Positions 32,852 to 42,923 are shown, counted from the stretch's first letter. The stretch is 64,000 bases of DNA from Enterobacter cancerogenus (GCA_000773965.1 JRUP01000019.1:59606-123605), one strand, 5' to 3'. The notes: a model not told the origin generated them from the sequence alone. Numbers and translations are program-made.

Positions 32852-34027
32852 ATGCAAAAAATGAACAATTCGCTGCAAAATTACGCTTGGGGCAGCAAAA
32901 CTGCGCTGACCGAACTTTACGGCATTGAGAACCCAAAAGGATTACCGATGGCGGAGCTGTGGATGGGCGCCCATCCGAAGAGTCCGTCAACCGTTGAGAT
33001 CAAAGGTGAAACGCGTTCCCTGCGCGATGTCATCAATGATGACCAAACCGCAGCCTTAGGCGCGGCCGTCGCACAGCGTTTTGGTGAGTTGCCGTTTTTG
33101 TTTAAGGTACTGTGCGCTGATCAGGCCTTATCGATTCAGGTTCACCCAAGCAAAGCCGCAGCCGAAGAGGGATTTGCGCGCGAGAATGCCGCCGGTATTC
33201 CGATTGGCGCTGCTGAGCGCAACTATAAAGACGCGAATCACAAGCCGGAACTGGTGTATGCCCTGACCCCATTCCAGGCGATGAACGGCTTCCGCGAGAT
33301 GCACGAAAACGTCTCACTGCTTGAGCCGGTGGCCGGTGCCCATCCGCAGATCGCTCACTTCCTCGAAAAACCCGATGAGGCAAGCCTCGCCAAACTGTTC
33401 TCCACCCTGCTGTCGTTAAAAGACGAGCCTAAATCACTGGCGTTGGCGGTGCTAAAATCTGCACTTAACTCGCGTAGTGGCGAACCCTGGCAGACCATCA
33501 AAAGCATTGCGGCTGATTATCCGGACGATACCGGCTTGTTCTCGCCGTTGTTGCTGAACGTCATCACCCTGCAGCCTGGCGAAACCATGTTCCTGTTTGC
33601 CGAGACGCCGCATGCCTATTTAAAAGGGGTGGCACTCGAAGTCATGGCGAATTCCGATAACGTTCTGCGCGCGGGTCTGACACCGAAATTCATCGATATT
33701 CCAGAGTTGATGGCGAACCTGAAGTTTGAGGCCAAACCGGCTGCCACGCTGTTGACGCAGCCTCAGCAAGTGGGCGACACGCTGAACTTCCCAATTCCGG
33801 TGGACGATTTTGCCTTTGCCATCCACGCTCTTTCCGCCACACCACAGCCGTTAGCGCAACAGAGTGCGGCGCTGCTGTTCTGTATCGAAGGTCAGGCGGT
33901 GATTGAGAAGTCAGGTGAGCAACTGCTGTTGAAGCCCGGTGAATCATGCTTCGTTGCCGCCAATGAATCCCCGGTTAATGCCGCAGGTACAGGACGCCTG
34001 GCGCGGGTTTATAACGCGCTCAGCTGA
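32852..34027 (+). CDS. manA: Mannose-6-phosphate isomerase ManA
   Basis: Zinc enzyme that interconverts mannose-6-phosphate and fructose-6-phosphate, feeding mannose into glycolysis and supplying mannose for GDP-mannose synthesis. The 391-residue protein shows NYAWGSKTALTELYG, the zinc and active-site region LSIQVHPSKAAAEEGF, NHKPELVYALTPFQAMNGFR and the C-terminal LRAGLTPKFIDIPEL. Length and motifs match E. coli ManA. It is transcribed alone and ends at a terminator before ydgA. Confidence 0.95.
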   Translation: MQKMNNSLQNYAWGSKTALTELYGIENPKGLPMAELWMGAHPKSPSTVEIKGETRSLRDVINDDQTAALGAAVAQRFGELPFLFKVLCADQALSIQVHPSKAAAEEGFARENAAGIPIGAAERNYKDANHKPELVYALTPFQAMNGFREMHENVSLLEPVAGAHPQIAHFLEKPDEASLAKLFSTLLSLKDEPKSLALAVLKSALNSRSGEPWQTIKSIAADYPDDTGLFSPLLLNVITLQPGETMFLFAETPHAYLKGVALEVMANSDNVLRAGLTPKFIDIPELMANLKFEAKPAATLLTQPQQVGDTLNFPIPVDDFAFAIHALSATPQPLAQQSAALLFCIEGQAVIEKSGEQLLLKPGESCFVAANESPVNAAGTGRLARVYNALS

Positions 34028-34078
34028 TCCGGCTGACGATACCAGCATTAACTGCTATTCTTTCAAACTATTACTTTA

Positions 34079-34098
34079 AAACGCCTGCGGGCGTTTTT
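34079..34098 (+). terminator. Terminator after manA
   Basis: Stem AAACGCC and GGCGTTT with loop TGCG, followed by further T to 34098. It lies about 50 bp after the manA stop. Confidence 0.8.
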
Positions 34099-34155
34099 CT
34101 TCACCGCCGCCCCCAAGTAGCGGCGTGCGGACCCAAGGATAAGGACGACTCAGCG

Positions 34156-35655
34156 ATGAAAAAGACCAAGGTTGCCGTAGGTGTAATTGTAGCGATCGGC
34201 GTGATCTGGACAGGCGCGGCCTGGTTTACCGGCAAGCAGCTGGAAAGCCATATGGATCAGATGTTGCAGAACGCCAACACCCAGCTCAATGCCTATGCGC
34301 CAAACGCTCGCCTGACGCTTAGCTATCAGGATTACCAGCGCGGCATCTTCAGCAGCAAAACCAAGCTGGTGATTCAGGCCAGTTCACAGACGGAAGACAA
34401 CCCGTTGCTGAAGCCGGGTCAAAGCATCGTGCTGAACGAAACCATCGACCATGGTCCCTTCCCCTTTGCGCAGTTGAAGCGCGGCAGCCTGATTCCGAGC
34501 ATGGCTTCGGTGCATACCGAGCTGGAAAACACCGATGCGGTGAAGAAACTGTTTGAACTCACCAACGGTAAATCGCTGGTGACCGCTGATACCCGAGTCG
34601 GGTACAGCAGTGCCACTGACACGGCACTGGATCTGCTGGCGGTGGATTATAACAACGCGCAGACCGGCGATCGTCTTGCCACCAACGGCGGAACCCTGGA
34701 AATCAGCGCGGACAGCAAAGGCGATAAAGTCAGTCTGAATGGCGACTTCTCTAGCATCGCGGTTACCAGCAAAAACCAGGTTGAGCAGCCGGTGCTGTTC
34801 ACGATTAATGGCCTGAAGCTGAATGGTGATACTCATCTCAGCCCGGAAGGTGTGCGCGTGGGCGATCAGTCCATCAGCCTGGATAAACTCGATGCCAGCA
34901 TTAACGGTCAGGAAGGTTTGTCATTGCAGAAGCTGGACACCCAATCCTCCTTCGATAATAAAGATGGCAAAATCGGCGGCGATCTGAATATGAACGTCGG
35001 CAACATCAGCCTGCAGAAGCAGCCGTTCGGCGAAGCTAAGCTGGCGATGAAGTTTGCACAGTTTGATGCGCAAGCGGTGAAAACCTTCTCGGACAGCTAC
35101 AACGCGCAGATGCAGGCACTGCTGAACCAGCCAGGTTTAGTCGAGGATCCCGTCCGCTATCAGGCTAGCGTGCAGACCATCCTGAAGAATAACCTGCCGA
35201 CGCTGCTGAAGGGTTCACCGACCGTCAGCATTGCGCCGCTGAGCTGGAAAAACGATAAAGGGGAAAGCACCTTTAACCTCAGCATCGGCTTTAACGACCC
35301 CGCTACCGTCACCGGCGAAGCGCAGACGTTGGGCGCAGCAGTGGATCGCGTGCTGAAAACCCTGGATGGCAAACTGAACATCAATATGCCAATGGCAACT
35401 GAAACGATGCGCCATGTCGGCCTCGCCGAAGGTTATCAGAGCGACGATGCGCAGAAGCTGGCGGATCAGCAGGTGAAAGGTCTGGCAGCAATGGGGCAGA
35501 TGTTCCGTCTGACACAGCAACAGGATGACAACATCACCACCAGCCTGCAGTACGGCAACGGTCAGGTGACAATGAACGGCGACAAGATGTCACTGGAACA
35601 GTTCCTGTCACGCTATATGCTGGGCGCGCAGACCAGCGAAGGGATGCCTGAGTAA
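34156..35655 (+). CDS. ydgA: YdgA-family protein (DUF945)
   Basis: A 499-residue protein of the YdgA/DUF945 family. It begins with one uncleaved-looking hydrophobic helix (VAVGVIVAIGVIWTGAAWF) and continues as a long, beta-rich periplasmic domain without Cys. The segment ANTQLNAYAPNARLTLSYQDYQRGIFSS is characteristic of the family. E. coli YdgA is an inner-membrane-anchored protein of poorly known function; the gene follows manA there as here. The ATG is preceded by AAGGATAAGGACG. Confidence 0.9.
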   Translation: MKKTKVAVGVIVAIGVIWTGAAWFTGKQLESHMDQMLQNANTQLNAYAPNARLTLSYQDYQRGIFSSKTKLVIQASSQTEDNPLLKPGQSIVLNETIDHGPFPFAQLKRGSLIPSMASVHTELENTDAVKKLFELTNGKSLVTADTRVGYSSATDTALDLLAVDYNNAQTGDRLATNGGTLEISADSKGDKVSLNGDFSSIAVTSKNQVEQPVLFTINGLKLNGDTHLSPEGVRVGDQSISLDKLDASINGQEGLSLQKLDTQSSFDNKDGKIGGDLNMNVGNISLQKQPFGEAKLAMKFAQFDAQAVKTFSDSYNAQMQALLNQPGLVEDPVRYQASVQTILKNNLPTLLKGSPTVSIAPLSWKNDKGESTFNLSIGFNDPATVTGEAQTLGAAVDRVLKTLDGKLNINMPMATETMRHVGLAEGYQSDDAQKLADQQVKGLAAMGQMFRLTQQQDDNITTSLQYGNGQVTMNGDKMSLEQFLSRYMLGAQTSEGMPE

Positions 35656-35668
35656 CAGCGATATACCC

Positions 35669-35690
35669 GCGGCGCGAGCTATCGCGCCGC
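35669..35690. terminator. Strong hairpin between convergent ydgA and malI
   Basis: A perfect 9-bp G+C-rich stem, GCGGCGCGA and TCGCGCCGC, with loop GCTA. It fills the 34-bp gap between the two convergent genes. There is no T run, so it may act as a weak bidirectional terminator or protect mRNA ends. Confidence 0.45.
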
Positions 35691-36715
35691 TAAACGCCCC
35701 GCACCAACTGCGGCGGCACAATCAGCGTTTGCACTTCCGCATCCGGTTTTGCCAGTCGTTGCAGCATCCTTTCCCCCGCTCGCCTTCCGACATCACGCGC
35801 TTCACTGCTGACAAACGTCAGAGAAGAATCATACGACTCGCGTAGCGGATCGTCATTGAAGCCGACCAGCGCCAGCTTTTGCGTGAAGTAACTGTCTACC
35901 GCATCTTCGCCCAGCGAACGTCCACTATGAATCGCACCGAAATAGCAGCCCAGCGTAGTGCTGGCGTTATGGGCAATAATGGCGGTGATGCGTGGATGAT
36001 GATGCAGCAGGTCCTGCGTCAATGCTGATACGCTCTGCTGCCGATCGTCGCACTCAATGATCCAGTCTGGACGAAACGGTAAACCGTATTGCAACAGGGT
36101 CGCACAATAGCCGCCAATACGTTCCGCGCGCGTGAGAGAAGAACCCAATCCGCCGACCCACGCAATACGCTGATGCCCCTGACGGATCAGATACTCAGTG
36201 GCGATACGCGCCGCCTGGCTGTTGTCCGGACGCAAGGAATCGACCTTGTCGAGGCTACTGGCCCGCGCGGCGCAAATGAGTGCAATCTGTTGCTCATGCG
36301 CCTGCGCGACCAGCGTTTCCGCCTGCGCAACGGCACCACCCAACACAATGCCATCCGCGCCCTGAGCGGCCAGGGAATCGAAGCAGCGTTGCAGATGCTG
36401 CCCGTGCTGTCCGCTTTGCGTCAGCACCAGCACTTTTCCCTGCTGCTCCAGCACTTCACTGAGCCCTGCCGTCATCGCCGCATAAAACGGCTGGCTGAGG
36501 TCGCGCACAATCAAACCTATGACACCACTCTCGCCACCACGCAGGATGGAGGCTGAACGGTTGCGCACGTATCCCAGTTGCTCAATCGCCTGATTAACCC
36601 GCTCGGCCGTGGCGGAAGAGATACGTCCTTTACCGGACAGCACCAGAGAGACTGTCGATACCGATACGCCAGCCGCCTGCGCGACATCGTGAATAGTGGT
36701 TTTAGGCTGAGACAT
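35690..36715 (-). CDS. malI: LacI-family repressor MalI
   Basis: A 341-residue repressor, one residue off E. coli MalI. The lac-type headpiece is clear (KTTIHDVAQAAGVSVSTVSLVLSGKGRIS, hinge near residue 55), followed by a periplasmic-binding-like effector domain. It represses the divergent malXY genes and itself through the operators between them. I start it at 36715 (MSQPKTT), matching the family; the frame is open upstream but without family similarity. The inducer in E. coli is unknown. Confidence 0.92.
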   Translation of the reverse strand: MSQPKTTIHDVAQAAGVSVSTVSLVLSGKGRISSATAERVNQAIEQLGYVRNRSASILRGGESGVIGLIVRDLSQPFYAAMTAGLSEVLEQQGKVLVLTQSGQHGQHLQRCFDSLAAQGADGIVLGGAVAQAETLVAQAHEQQIALICAARASSLDKVDSLRPDNSQAARIATEYLIRQGHQRIAWVGGLGSSLTRAERIGGYCATLLQYGLPFRPDWIIECDDRQQSVSALTQDLLHHHPRITAIIAHNASTTLGCYFGAIHSGRSLGEDAVDSYFTQKLALVGFNDDPLRESYDSSLTFVSSEARDVGRRAGERMLQRLAKPDAEVQTLIVPPQLVRGV

Positions 36716-36752
36716 CCGGTTCCGTTTCCAACAACTGATGAAGAAACAAAGA

Positions 36753-36768
36753 GGTAAAACGTTACACT
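36753..36768. promoter_or_regulatory. MalI operator, malI side (imperfect)
   Basis: GGTAAAACGTTACACT resembles the MalI box GATAAAACGTTTTATC in its left half and centre; the right half is degraded. It lies 38 bp upstream of the malI start and is likely the autoregulation site. Confidence 0.6.
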
Positions 36769-36806
36769 GATTCACGCAAAAATAAAGCCTGGGATTAGTC
36801 ACGCTT

Positions 36807-36822
36807 TGTGACTATAGCCACA
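36807..36822. promoter_or_regulatory. CRP-like site between malI and malX
   Basis: TGTGACTATAGCCACA differs from the CRP consensus TGTGA-N6-TCACA at one position. It lies between the two MalI boxes, ending 72 bp upstream of the malX start. E. coli malI-malX is also CRP-activated from a shared region. Confidence 0.7.
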
Positions 36823-36831
36823 AAACTGCTT

Positions 36832-36847
36832 GGTAAAACGTTTTATC
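36832..36847. promoter_or_regulatory. MalI operator, malX side
   Basis: GGTAAAACGTTTTATC differs from the E. coli MalI box GATAAAACGTTTTATC at a single base and is an almost perfect palindrome. It lies 47 bp upstream of the malX start. Confidence 0.85.
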
Positions 36848-36893
36848 ATTCTTTACCATTTTGAAAACTTGCCGCTTTTTACCAGGAGAGACT

Positions 36894-38483
36894 ATGTCCG
36901 CCAGCCGACCCAAAATGTCACTTTGGGAATTTTTCCAGAGTCTGGGTAAAACCTTTATGTTGCCCGTTGCCCTGCTGTCGTTCTGCGGCATTTTGCTCGG
37001 GATCGGTAGTTCACTGAGCAGCCACGATGTGCTGACGCTGATTCCGATGCTCGATCAGCCGTTCCTGCAATACCTGTTTATCTGGATGGCGAAGCTGGGT
37101 TCATTTGCCTTCAGTTATCTGCCGGTGATGTTCGCGATTGCGATTCCTCTGGGCATGGCGCGGGAGAACAAAGGCGTCGCTGCCTTTGCCGGTTTTGTCG
37201 GCTACGCAGTGCTGAACCTGAGCGTGAACTTCTGGCTCAATATCAATGGCATCTTGCCGACCACCGATGCGGCGGTGCTGAAAGCCAACAACGTACAAAA
37301 CATCCTTGGCATTCAGTCGATCGACACCGGTATTCTCGGCGCGGTGATTGTTGGTGTGGTGGTGTTCTGGCTGCATGAACGCTTCCACAATATTCGTCTG
37401 CCGGATGCGCTGGCCTTCTTCGGTGGTACGCGCTTTGTGCCGATTGTCACCACCGTGGTGATGGGCTTACTCGGCTTAGTGGTGCCACTGATTTGGCCAT
37501 TCTTTGCCCGTGCCATCACCGGCCTCGGCTGGATGATCAACAGCGCGGGTGAATTCGGCCCGATGATCTTCGGCACCGGCGAACGTCTGCTGCTGCCGTT
37601 TGGTCTGCAACATATTCTGGTGGCAATTATTCGCTTCACCGATGCGGGCGGCACGCTCGACGTCTGTGGAAAGAGCGTCAGCGGTGCCCTCACCATCTTC
37701 CAGGCGCAGCTGGCTTGCCCGGATACCCACGGCTTTGCGGAAAGCGCCACGCGTTTCCTGTCGCAAGGCAAAATGCCAGCCTTCCTCGGTGGTTTGCCGG
37801 GTGCCGCACTGGCGATTTATCACTGCGCACGTCCTGAAAATCGTCACAAAATTAAAGGGTTGCTGATTTCGGGTGTGGTGGCTTGCGTGGTCGGCGGGAC
37901 TACCGAACCGATCGAATTCCTGTTCCTGTTCGTGGCTCCGGTACTGTATTTGATCCACGCCCTGTTGACGGGCCTGGGCTTCACTGTGATGGCGATTCTC
38001 GGCGTGACCATCGGTAACACCGACGGCAACGTTATCGACTTCTTCGTGTTCGGCGTGCTGCACGGCCTCTCTACCAAATGGTATTGGGTGCCGGTGATTG
38101 CGGCAGTGTGGTTCGTGGGTTACTACGCCATCTTCCGTTTTGCTATTACCCGCTTCAACATCAAGACACCGGGGCGCGAAGCAGAAACCAGCAGCGTGGA
38201 ACAGCAGGTCAGCCGCGCGGGCGTGGGGAAATCAGGCTACAACACCCCGGCAATCCTCGAGGCTCTGGGCGGTGTGGAAAACATCACCTCGCTGGATAAC
38301 TGCCTGACACGCCTGCGTCTTACCATTGCGGATATGAGCAAAGTGAATGATGCCGCGCTGAAAGCCAATGGTGCAATTGGTGTGGTGCATCTTAACCAAA
38401 CCAGCCTGCAAGTGGTGATCGGTCCGCAGGTGCAGTCGGTGAAAGATGAAATGGCACACCTGATGAGCGCGACGGTGTCATGA
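36894..38483 (+). CDS. malX: PTS maltose/glucose-type transporter IICB, MalX
   Basis: Inner-membrane PTS permease of 530 residues, the same length as E. coli MalX. The N-terminal IIC domain (about residues 1-420) begins LWEFFQSLGKTFMLPVALLSF and contains GTTEPIEFLFLF; the C-terminal IIB domain has the phosphorylated Cys470 in DNCLTRLRLTI. It can take up glucose or maltose in E. coli, though the true substrate is unsettled. I start it at the ATG at 36894 behind AGGAGAG. It overlaps malY by ATGA and is controlled by MalI and probably CRP. Confidence 0.94.
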   Translation: MSASRPKMSLWEFFQSLGKTFMLPVALLSFCGILLGIGSSLSSHDVLTLIPMLDQPFLQYLFIWMAKLGSFAFSYLPVMFAIAIPLGMARENKGVAAFAGFVGYAVLNLSVNFWLNINGILPTTDAAVLKANNVQNILGIQSIDTGILGAVIVGVVVFWLHERFHNIRLPDALAFFGGTRFVPIVTTVVMGLLGLVVPLIWPFFARAITGLGWMINSAGEFGPMIFGTGERLLLPFGLQHILVAIIRFTDAGGTLDVCGKSVSGALTIFQAQLACPDTHGFAESATRFLSQGKMPAFLGGLPGAALAIYHCARPENRHKIKGLLISGVVACVVGGTTEPIEFLFLFVAPVLYLIHALLTGLGFTVMAILGVTIGNTDGNVIDFFVFGVLHGLSTKWYWVPVIAAVWFVGYYAIFRFAITRFNIKTPGREAETSSVEQQVSRAGVGKSGYNTPAILEALGGVENITSLDNCLTRLRLTIADMSKVNDAALKANGAIGVVHLNQTSLQVVIGPQVQSVKDEMAHLMSATVS

Positions 38484-39658
38484 TGCAGAGGTTTGATTTC
38501 GACCAGGCCGTGGATCGCCACGGCAGCTGGTGCACGCAGTGGGATTTCGTGGCGGACCGCTTTGGCGTGGAGGGCTTATTGCCCTTCACCATCTCCGATA
38601 TGGATTTCGCTACGGCGCCCTGCATCATTGAGGCCCTGCAACAGCGGTTAAACCATGGCGTATTTGGCTACAGCCGCTGGCAGCATCAGGACTTTACCTC
38701 CGCCATTCAATACTGGATGAAGAATCGTTTTGCCACAGAGGTTGAGGCGCAATCGCTGGTTTACGGCCCGTCGGTGATCTACATGGTGGCGCAATTGCTG
38801 CGCCACTGGACCAAACCCGGCGATGAAGTGCTGATTCATACGCCTGCCTACGATGCGTTTTATCACACCATCAACGGTAATCAGCGCCGCGTGCTGGAAC
38901 TGCCGCTCCAGCGCCAGGGTAATGACTGGCAGTGTGATATGAAGCAGCTGGAGCCGCTGCTGGCACGACCCGATTGCAAAGTGATGCTGCTGTGCAGCCC
39001 GCACAATCCTACTGGTAAAGTGTGGCGGCGTGAGGAGTTGCAGCAAATGGCCGCGCTCTGTGCGCGTCACGATGTGAAAGTGATCAGCGATGAGATCCAT
39101 ATGGATATGGTGTTGGGCGACGCACACCACATCCCGTGGAGCCAGGTGGCGCAATCTCCCTGGGCGTTGTTTACATCGGCATCAAAGAGTTTCAACATTC
39201 CGGCGTTGACCGGCGCGTGGGGCATTATTCCGCATGATGCCGATCGCCAGGCGTGGTTCCACGCGCTGAAGCAGCAGGACGGCCTATCGTCACCGGCGGT
39301 GATGGCCGTCGCGGCGACCATTGCCGCGTATCGTGAAGGTTCAGCCTGGCTGGATGCACTGCGCGATTATTTGCAGGCGAATATGCAGCACATCGCGCAA
39401 CGACTGAATGCCGCGTTTCCTGCGCTGAGCTGGCAGCCCCCTGCCGCCACCTATCTTGCATGGATTGATCTCACTCCGTTCGGTATTGATGAGCAGGCAC
39501 TGCAACAGCAGCTTATTCATCAGTACAAGGTGGCGATCATGCCGGGTTCGACTTACGGTGATGCCAGCCGCGGTTATCTGCGCCTCAACGCGGGTTGCCC
39601 ACGCAGCAAGCTGGATGACGGGCTGGATCGCCTGATTGCGGCTTTAAAATCGTATTAA
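38480..39658 (+). CDS. malY: PLP-dependent cystathionine beta-lyase/MalT modulator MalY
   Basis: Class I/II aminotransferase-fold enzyme with beta C-S lyase activity; in E. coli it also binds and inhibits MalT. The PLP Lys is Lys236 in SASKSFNIPAL. Other family blocks are LPFTISDMDFATAPCI, CSPHNPTGKVW and SDEIHMDMVL. The 392-residue length agrees with E. coli (390). It is translationally coupled to malX. Whether the MalT-binding surface is kept cannot be judged here. Confidence 0.93.
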   Translation: MMQRFDFDQAVDRHGSWCTQWDFVADRFGVEGLLPFTISDMDFATAPCIIEALQQRLNHGVFGYSRWQHQDFTSAIQYWMKNRFATEVEAQSLVYGPSVIYMVAQLLRHWTKPGDEVLIHTPAYDAFYHTINGNQRRVLELPLQRQGNDWQCDMKQLEPLLARPDCKVMLLCSPHNPTGKVWRREELQQMAALCARHDVKVISDEIHMDMVLGDAHHIPWSQVAQSPWALFTSASKSFNIPALTGAWGIIPHDADRQAWFHALKQQDGLSSPAVMAVAATIAAYREGSAWLDALRDYLQANMQHIAQRLNAAFPALSWQPPAATYLAWIDLTPFGIDEQALQQQLIHQYKVAIMPGSTYGDASRGYLRLNAGCPRSKLDDGLDRLIAALKSY

Positions 39659-39776
39659 ATGCGCTCGGATGCTGATTAATTCAGCATCCATTTCACGACT
39701 TGCGCAAATCACTGGCGCTGTTGCGCAAGATGTTTTTATAATGCTCTGCACTTTATGAAACTTTAGCGAGTGCGAC

Positions 39777-40775
39777 ATGATTGACCTGAAACTCCCCCTG
39801 ACCGACATCCACCGCCACCTTGATGGCAACATCCGCGCACAAACCATTCTTGATTTAGGTCGCCAGTTTAATCTCGCGCTGCCAGCTAACTCGCTCGACG
39901 ATCTACGTCCGCATGTGCAAGTGACGGCCAATGAACCCGACCTGGTGAGCTTCCTGCAGAAGCTGGATTGGGGCGTGAAAGTGTTGGGCGATTTGGATGC
40001 CTGCCGCCGCATTGCGCTGGAAAACGTGGAAGATGCCGCTCGCGCAGGGATTCATTATGCAGAATTACGCTTCTCGCCGGGCTATATGGCGATGACGCAT
40101 AACCTGCCGATTGCCGGTGTGGTGGAAGCTGTGATTGATGGCGTGCGCGCTGGCGTAAAACAGTATGGCGTGGATGTGAACCTGATCGGCATTATGAGCC
40201 GTACCTTTGGTGATGAAGCCTGCCTGCGCGAACTGGAAGGTTTGCTGGCACACCGCGATGGCATTACCGCCGTCGATCTGGCTGGTGATGAGCTCGGCTT
40301 CCCGGGCAGTGAGTTCCTCAGTCACTTCAATCGCGCGCGTGATGCTGGTTTCCGTATTACCGTGCACGCCGGTGAAGCTGCCGGTCCGGAAAGCATCTGG
40401 CAGGCGATTCGCGAACTCGGCGCGGAGCGTATTGGCCATGGCGTGAAAGCGATTGAAGACCGCGCGCTGATGGATTTCCTGGCTGAGCAGCGCATTGGTA
40501 TCGAATCCTGCATGACCTCGAACATTCAGACCAGCACGGTAGCTTCACTGGCCACTCATCCGCTCAAAGCCTTCCTGCAGCATGGCATTCTCGCCACCAT
40601 CAACACCGATGATCCGGCAGTTCAGGGTATTGAGCTGGCGCATGAGTATGAGCACGCTGCGCCGCAGGCAGGACTCACCGCCGAAGAGATGCGCCAGGCG
40701 CAGGAAAATGGTGTGACGATTGCCTTCCTCAGCGATGCAGAGAAAGCGGCACTGCGTCAGCGCGTGGCGGGATAA
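39777..40775 (+). CDS. add: Adenosine deaminase Add
   Basis: Zinc hydrolase that deaminates adenosine and deoxyadenosine to inosine forms in purine salvage. The 332-residue TIM barrel has the zinc ligands HRHLDGN near residue 12, [10 protein letters not shown] near 198, GHGVKAIED and the catalytic NTDDPAV. Length and order match E. coli Add (333). It lies downstream of malY, about 120 bp away, with its own leader, and ends at a strong shared terminator. Confidence 0.95.
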   Translation: MIDLKLPLTDIHRHLDGNIRAQTILDLGRQFNLALPANSLDDLRPHVQVTANEPDLVSFLQKLDWGVKVLGDLDACRRIALENVEDAARAGIHYAELRFSPGYMAMTHNLPIAGVVEAVIDGVRAGVKQYGVDVNLIGIMSRTFGDEACLRELEGLLAHRDGITAVDLAGDELGFPGSEFLSHFNRARDAGFRITVHAGEAAGPESIWQAIRELGAERIGHGVKAIEDRALMDFLAEQRIGIESCMTSNIQTSTVASLATHPLKAFLQHGILATINTDDPAVQGIELAHEYEHAAPQAGLTAEEMRQAQENGVTIAFLSDAEKAALRQRVAG

Positions 40776-40789
40776 CGCGCCTTAAAGTA

Positions 40790-40819
40790 AAAAAGGTGCG
40801 CAGCGATGCGCACCTTTTT
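40790..40819. terminator. Bidirectional terminator between add and ydgJ
   Basis: A 12-bp perfect stem, AAAAAGGTGCGC and GCGCACCTTTTT, with loop AGCGAT. A-run on one side and T-run on the other let it serve both convergent genes. Confidence 0.9.
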
Positions 40820-40887
40820 AATCAAGCCGCACCAGGGTGAACTGACTTTTGATGGCATCGGTTCCCGCAGGGTGCGCTTTCATTTTA

Positions 40888-41928
40888 TCACTTCAGCGAC
40901 ATCGTCTGGCGCTTCTCAGCGGACTGTAAACCGAGTTCAATCAGCTCCATCACCTGAATCGCCTCTTCAGCCTGTACCGGATTATCACCGGTGCCCGCAA
41001 TCGCATCACGAATTGCCGCGTAGTATGCCGGATAGTTACCCGGCAGCGTCAGCAGCTCTTTCTCCACCATCACATCGCCTTCTGCCAGCGTCAGGGTACC
41101 GTTGCGCATGTCGTAGCCCCAGTCTTCCTGCGGTGGACGTTCACCCGCTTTCAGACGATCTTCCTGCGGATCCAGGCCGTATTTGACGTAACTGCCCCGC
41201 GTGCCGTGCACCACGAAGCGCGCCGATTCTGCCGCCACCAGCATGCTGGCGTGCAGCACCACACGACGGGTAGGATAGGTCAGCACTGCGTGGAAATAAT
41301 CAGTGGTTTGCGCACCCGGACGCAGTTCAGCCATATCCACATTGATCGCCACCGGCGGGCCGAACAATTGCAGCGCCTGATCCAGCACATGCGGTCCCAG
41401 GTCGAACCAGATACCGCTGCCCGGGCCTTTCATCTCACGCCAGCGCTGACGAACTTCAGGGCGGAAGCGGTCAAAATGCGATTCGAGATAACGCACGTCA
41501 CCTAAGGCGCCATCAGCCAGCAAAGTTTTCAGCGTCAGGAAGTCACTGTCCCAACGGCGATTGTGGAAAACGGAGAGCAGCAGCCCTTTGGCCTTGGCCA
41601 GTGCATCCAGCTCACGCGCTTGTGACAGTGTCACGGTAAACGGTTTATCCACCACCACATGTTTACCGGCATTCAGCGCCGCTTTGGCTAACGGGAAGTG
41701 AGTATCATTTGGCGTGGGTATCACAATCAGTTGCAGTGTCGGGTCATCAAGCAGGGCTTGTGGATCAGAGACCACCTGCACCGAGGGCCAATCTGCATGC
41801 ACCTTGCTGGCATCGCTGCTGGAGACGGCTGCCAGTTCAACGCCTGGCGTACCGACGATCAAAGGAGCATGAAAGGTTTTGCTGGCAAAACCGTAGCCAA
41901 TCAGGCCGACACGTAATTTATCGCTCAT
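40888..41928 (-). CDS. ydgJ: Gfo/Idh/MocA-family oxidoreductase YdgJ
   Basis: A 346-residue predicted NAD(P)-dependent dehydrogenase, the same length as E. coli YdgJ. The Rossmann motif is VGLIGYGFASKTFHAPLI, the family EKP-like motif is VVDKPFTVTLSQ, and the second domain carries GSGIWFDLGPHVLDQAL. The substrate is unknown, probably a sugar or inositol derivative. I start it at 41928 because AGAGGA lies at the right distance; an ATG two codons earlier touches that site. The gene keeps its E. coli position after add. Confidence 0.9.
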   Translation of the reverse strand: MSDKLRVGLIGYGFASKTFHAPLIVGTPGVELAAVSSSDASKVHADWPSVQVVSDPQALLDDPTLQLIVIPTPNDTHFPLAKAALNAGKHVVVDKPFTVTLSQARELDALAKAKGLLLSVFHNRRWDSDFLTLKTLLADGALGDVRYLESHFDRFRPEVRQRWREMKGPGSGIWFDLGPHVLDQALQLFGPPVAINVDMAELRPGAQTTDYFHAVLTYPTRRVVLHASMLVAAESARFVVHGTRGSYVKYGLDPQEDRLKAGERPPQEDWGYDMRNGTLTLAEGDVMVEKELLTLPGNYPAYYAAIRDAIAGTGDNPVQAEEAIQVMELIELGLQSAEKRQTMSLK

Positions 41929-42005
41929 TCTCATTCCTCTTGTTCGTTACCAGACTGATTTAAGACGAATCAGCCGGTAACAACAAGGCGGAATCACCTG
42001 AAAAC

Positions 42006-42923
42006 TCAGGAGATCGCACTCCGTGCCGGTTGCCAGCTTTCCTGCGCCACCAGGGCATCGTGCGCATCCTGACTGCGACGCCGGAAATCACTGGGACTGA
42101 CGCCAACCCGTTTACGGAACACGCGAGAGAAATAGAGCTGATCGTCATAACCCACTTCGCGCCCAACCGAGGCAATGGGCTCCTGCGTGGTTTGCAGTAA
42201 CAGTTTGGCGCGGATCACCCGCTGATCTTCGCGCCAGCGCAGCAAATTGATCCCCATCTGTTCGCGAAACAGATGCGCCAGTCGTGACGGGGAAAGACAC
42301 ACATGCCGCGCCACTTCCTCGATTTTCACCTCGCTTGCCAAATGGTTGGTGACGTATTGGCAAGCTTCAATCACGCGCGGATCGCGAATTTGCTGATGGC
42401 TGCGCGGATCTTCTTCAACCGCTCGCAACAGCAGGCGCTCCAGCAGATTCATCGCCAGTTCCTCGGCAAAGCGACGGCCAGAGTTGTGGGTTTGTTCAAT
42501 GCTGGCAAACAGACGATCAAACTCGGCACGTTGCGCTTCCGGCAAGCGTAACCGCCCCACGCCCTGGCTCTCATCCTGCCACTGCAACCAGTCCGTCCAG
42601 TAAGCCCGTGGACGGAAATAGACCCAGCGATGGAACCAGCATGGGCTGTCAGGCGAACGGCCATAGTAGTGCGGGGTTTTAGGCTGGAACAGCAGCAAGT
42701 CACCGGGTTCGCAGTCAAACGCCGATTCGCCATCAAAAATGCGGCCCTGACCTTTGATGGTCAGATTAAGGATGTAACCCTTCATGCCGAGCGGTCGGTC
42801 GATAAAGAAGTCCAGCTGATCGTTGGCATTGATCGGTGTTAAGCCCGCCACCAGCCAGGCATTAAAGGGATAGCCGGGTAGCAGTGGGTTCTGCTGCTCA
42901 CTGGGGGGTTCACGATGGTACAT
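42006..42923 (-). CDS. araC: Arabinose operon regulator AraC
   Basis: L-arabinose-responsive regulator of 305 residues. The N-terminal cupin ([17 protein letters not shown] near residue 17, [21 protein letters not shown]) binds arabinose; the C-terminal helix-turn-helix pair includes [19 protein letters not shown] and [22 protein letters not shown]. The start at 42923 (MYHREPP) lies behind GAGGG. Unlike E. coli, where araC diverges from araBAD, here it is the last gene after araFGH, in the same orientation. Confidence 0.92.
   Translation of the reverse strand: MYHREPPSEQQNPLLPGYPFNAWLVAGLTPINANDQLDFFIDRPLGMKGYILNLTIKGQGRIFDGESAFDCEPGDLLLFQPKTPHYYGRSPDSPCWFHRWVYFRPRAYWTDWLQWQDESQGVGRLRLPEAQRAEFDRLFASIEQTHNSGRRFAEELAMNLLERLLLRAVEEDPRSHQQIRDPRVIEACQYVTNHLASEVKIEEVARHVCLSPSRLAHLFREQMGINLLRWREDQRVIRAKLLLQTTQEPIASVGREVGYDDQLYFSRVFRKRVGVSPSDFRRRSQDAHDALVAQESWQPARSAIS

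Noticed and set aside
37313-38077. Several frames opposite malX
   Set aside because: Overlapping antisense shadows of a conserved 530-residue PTS gene.
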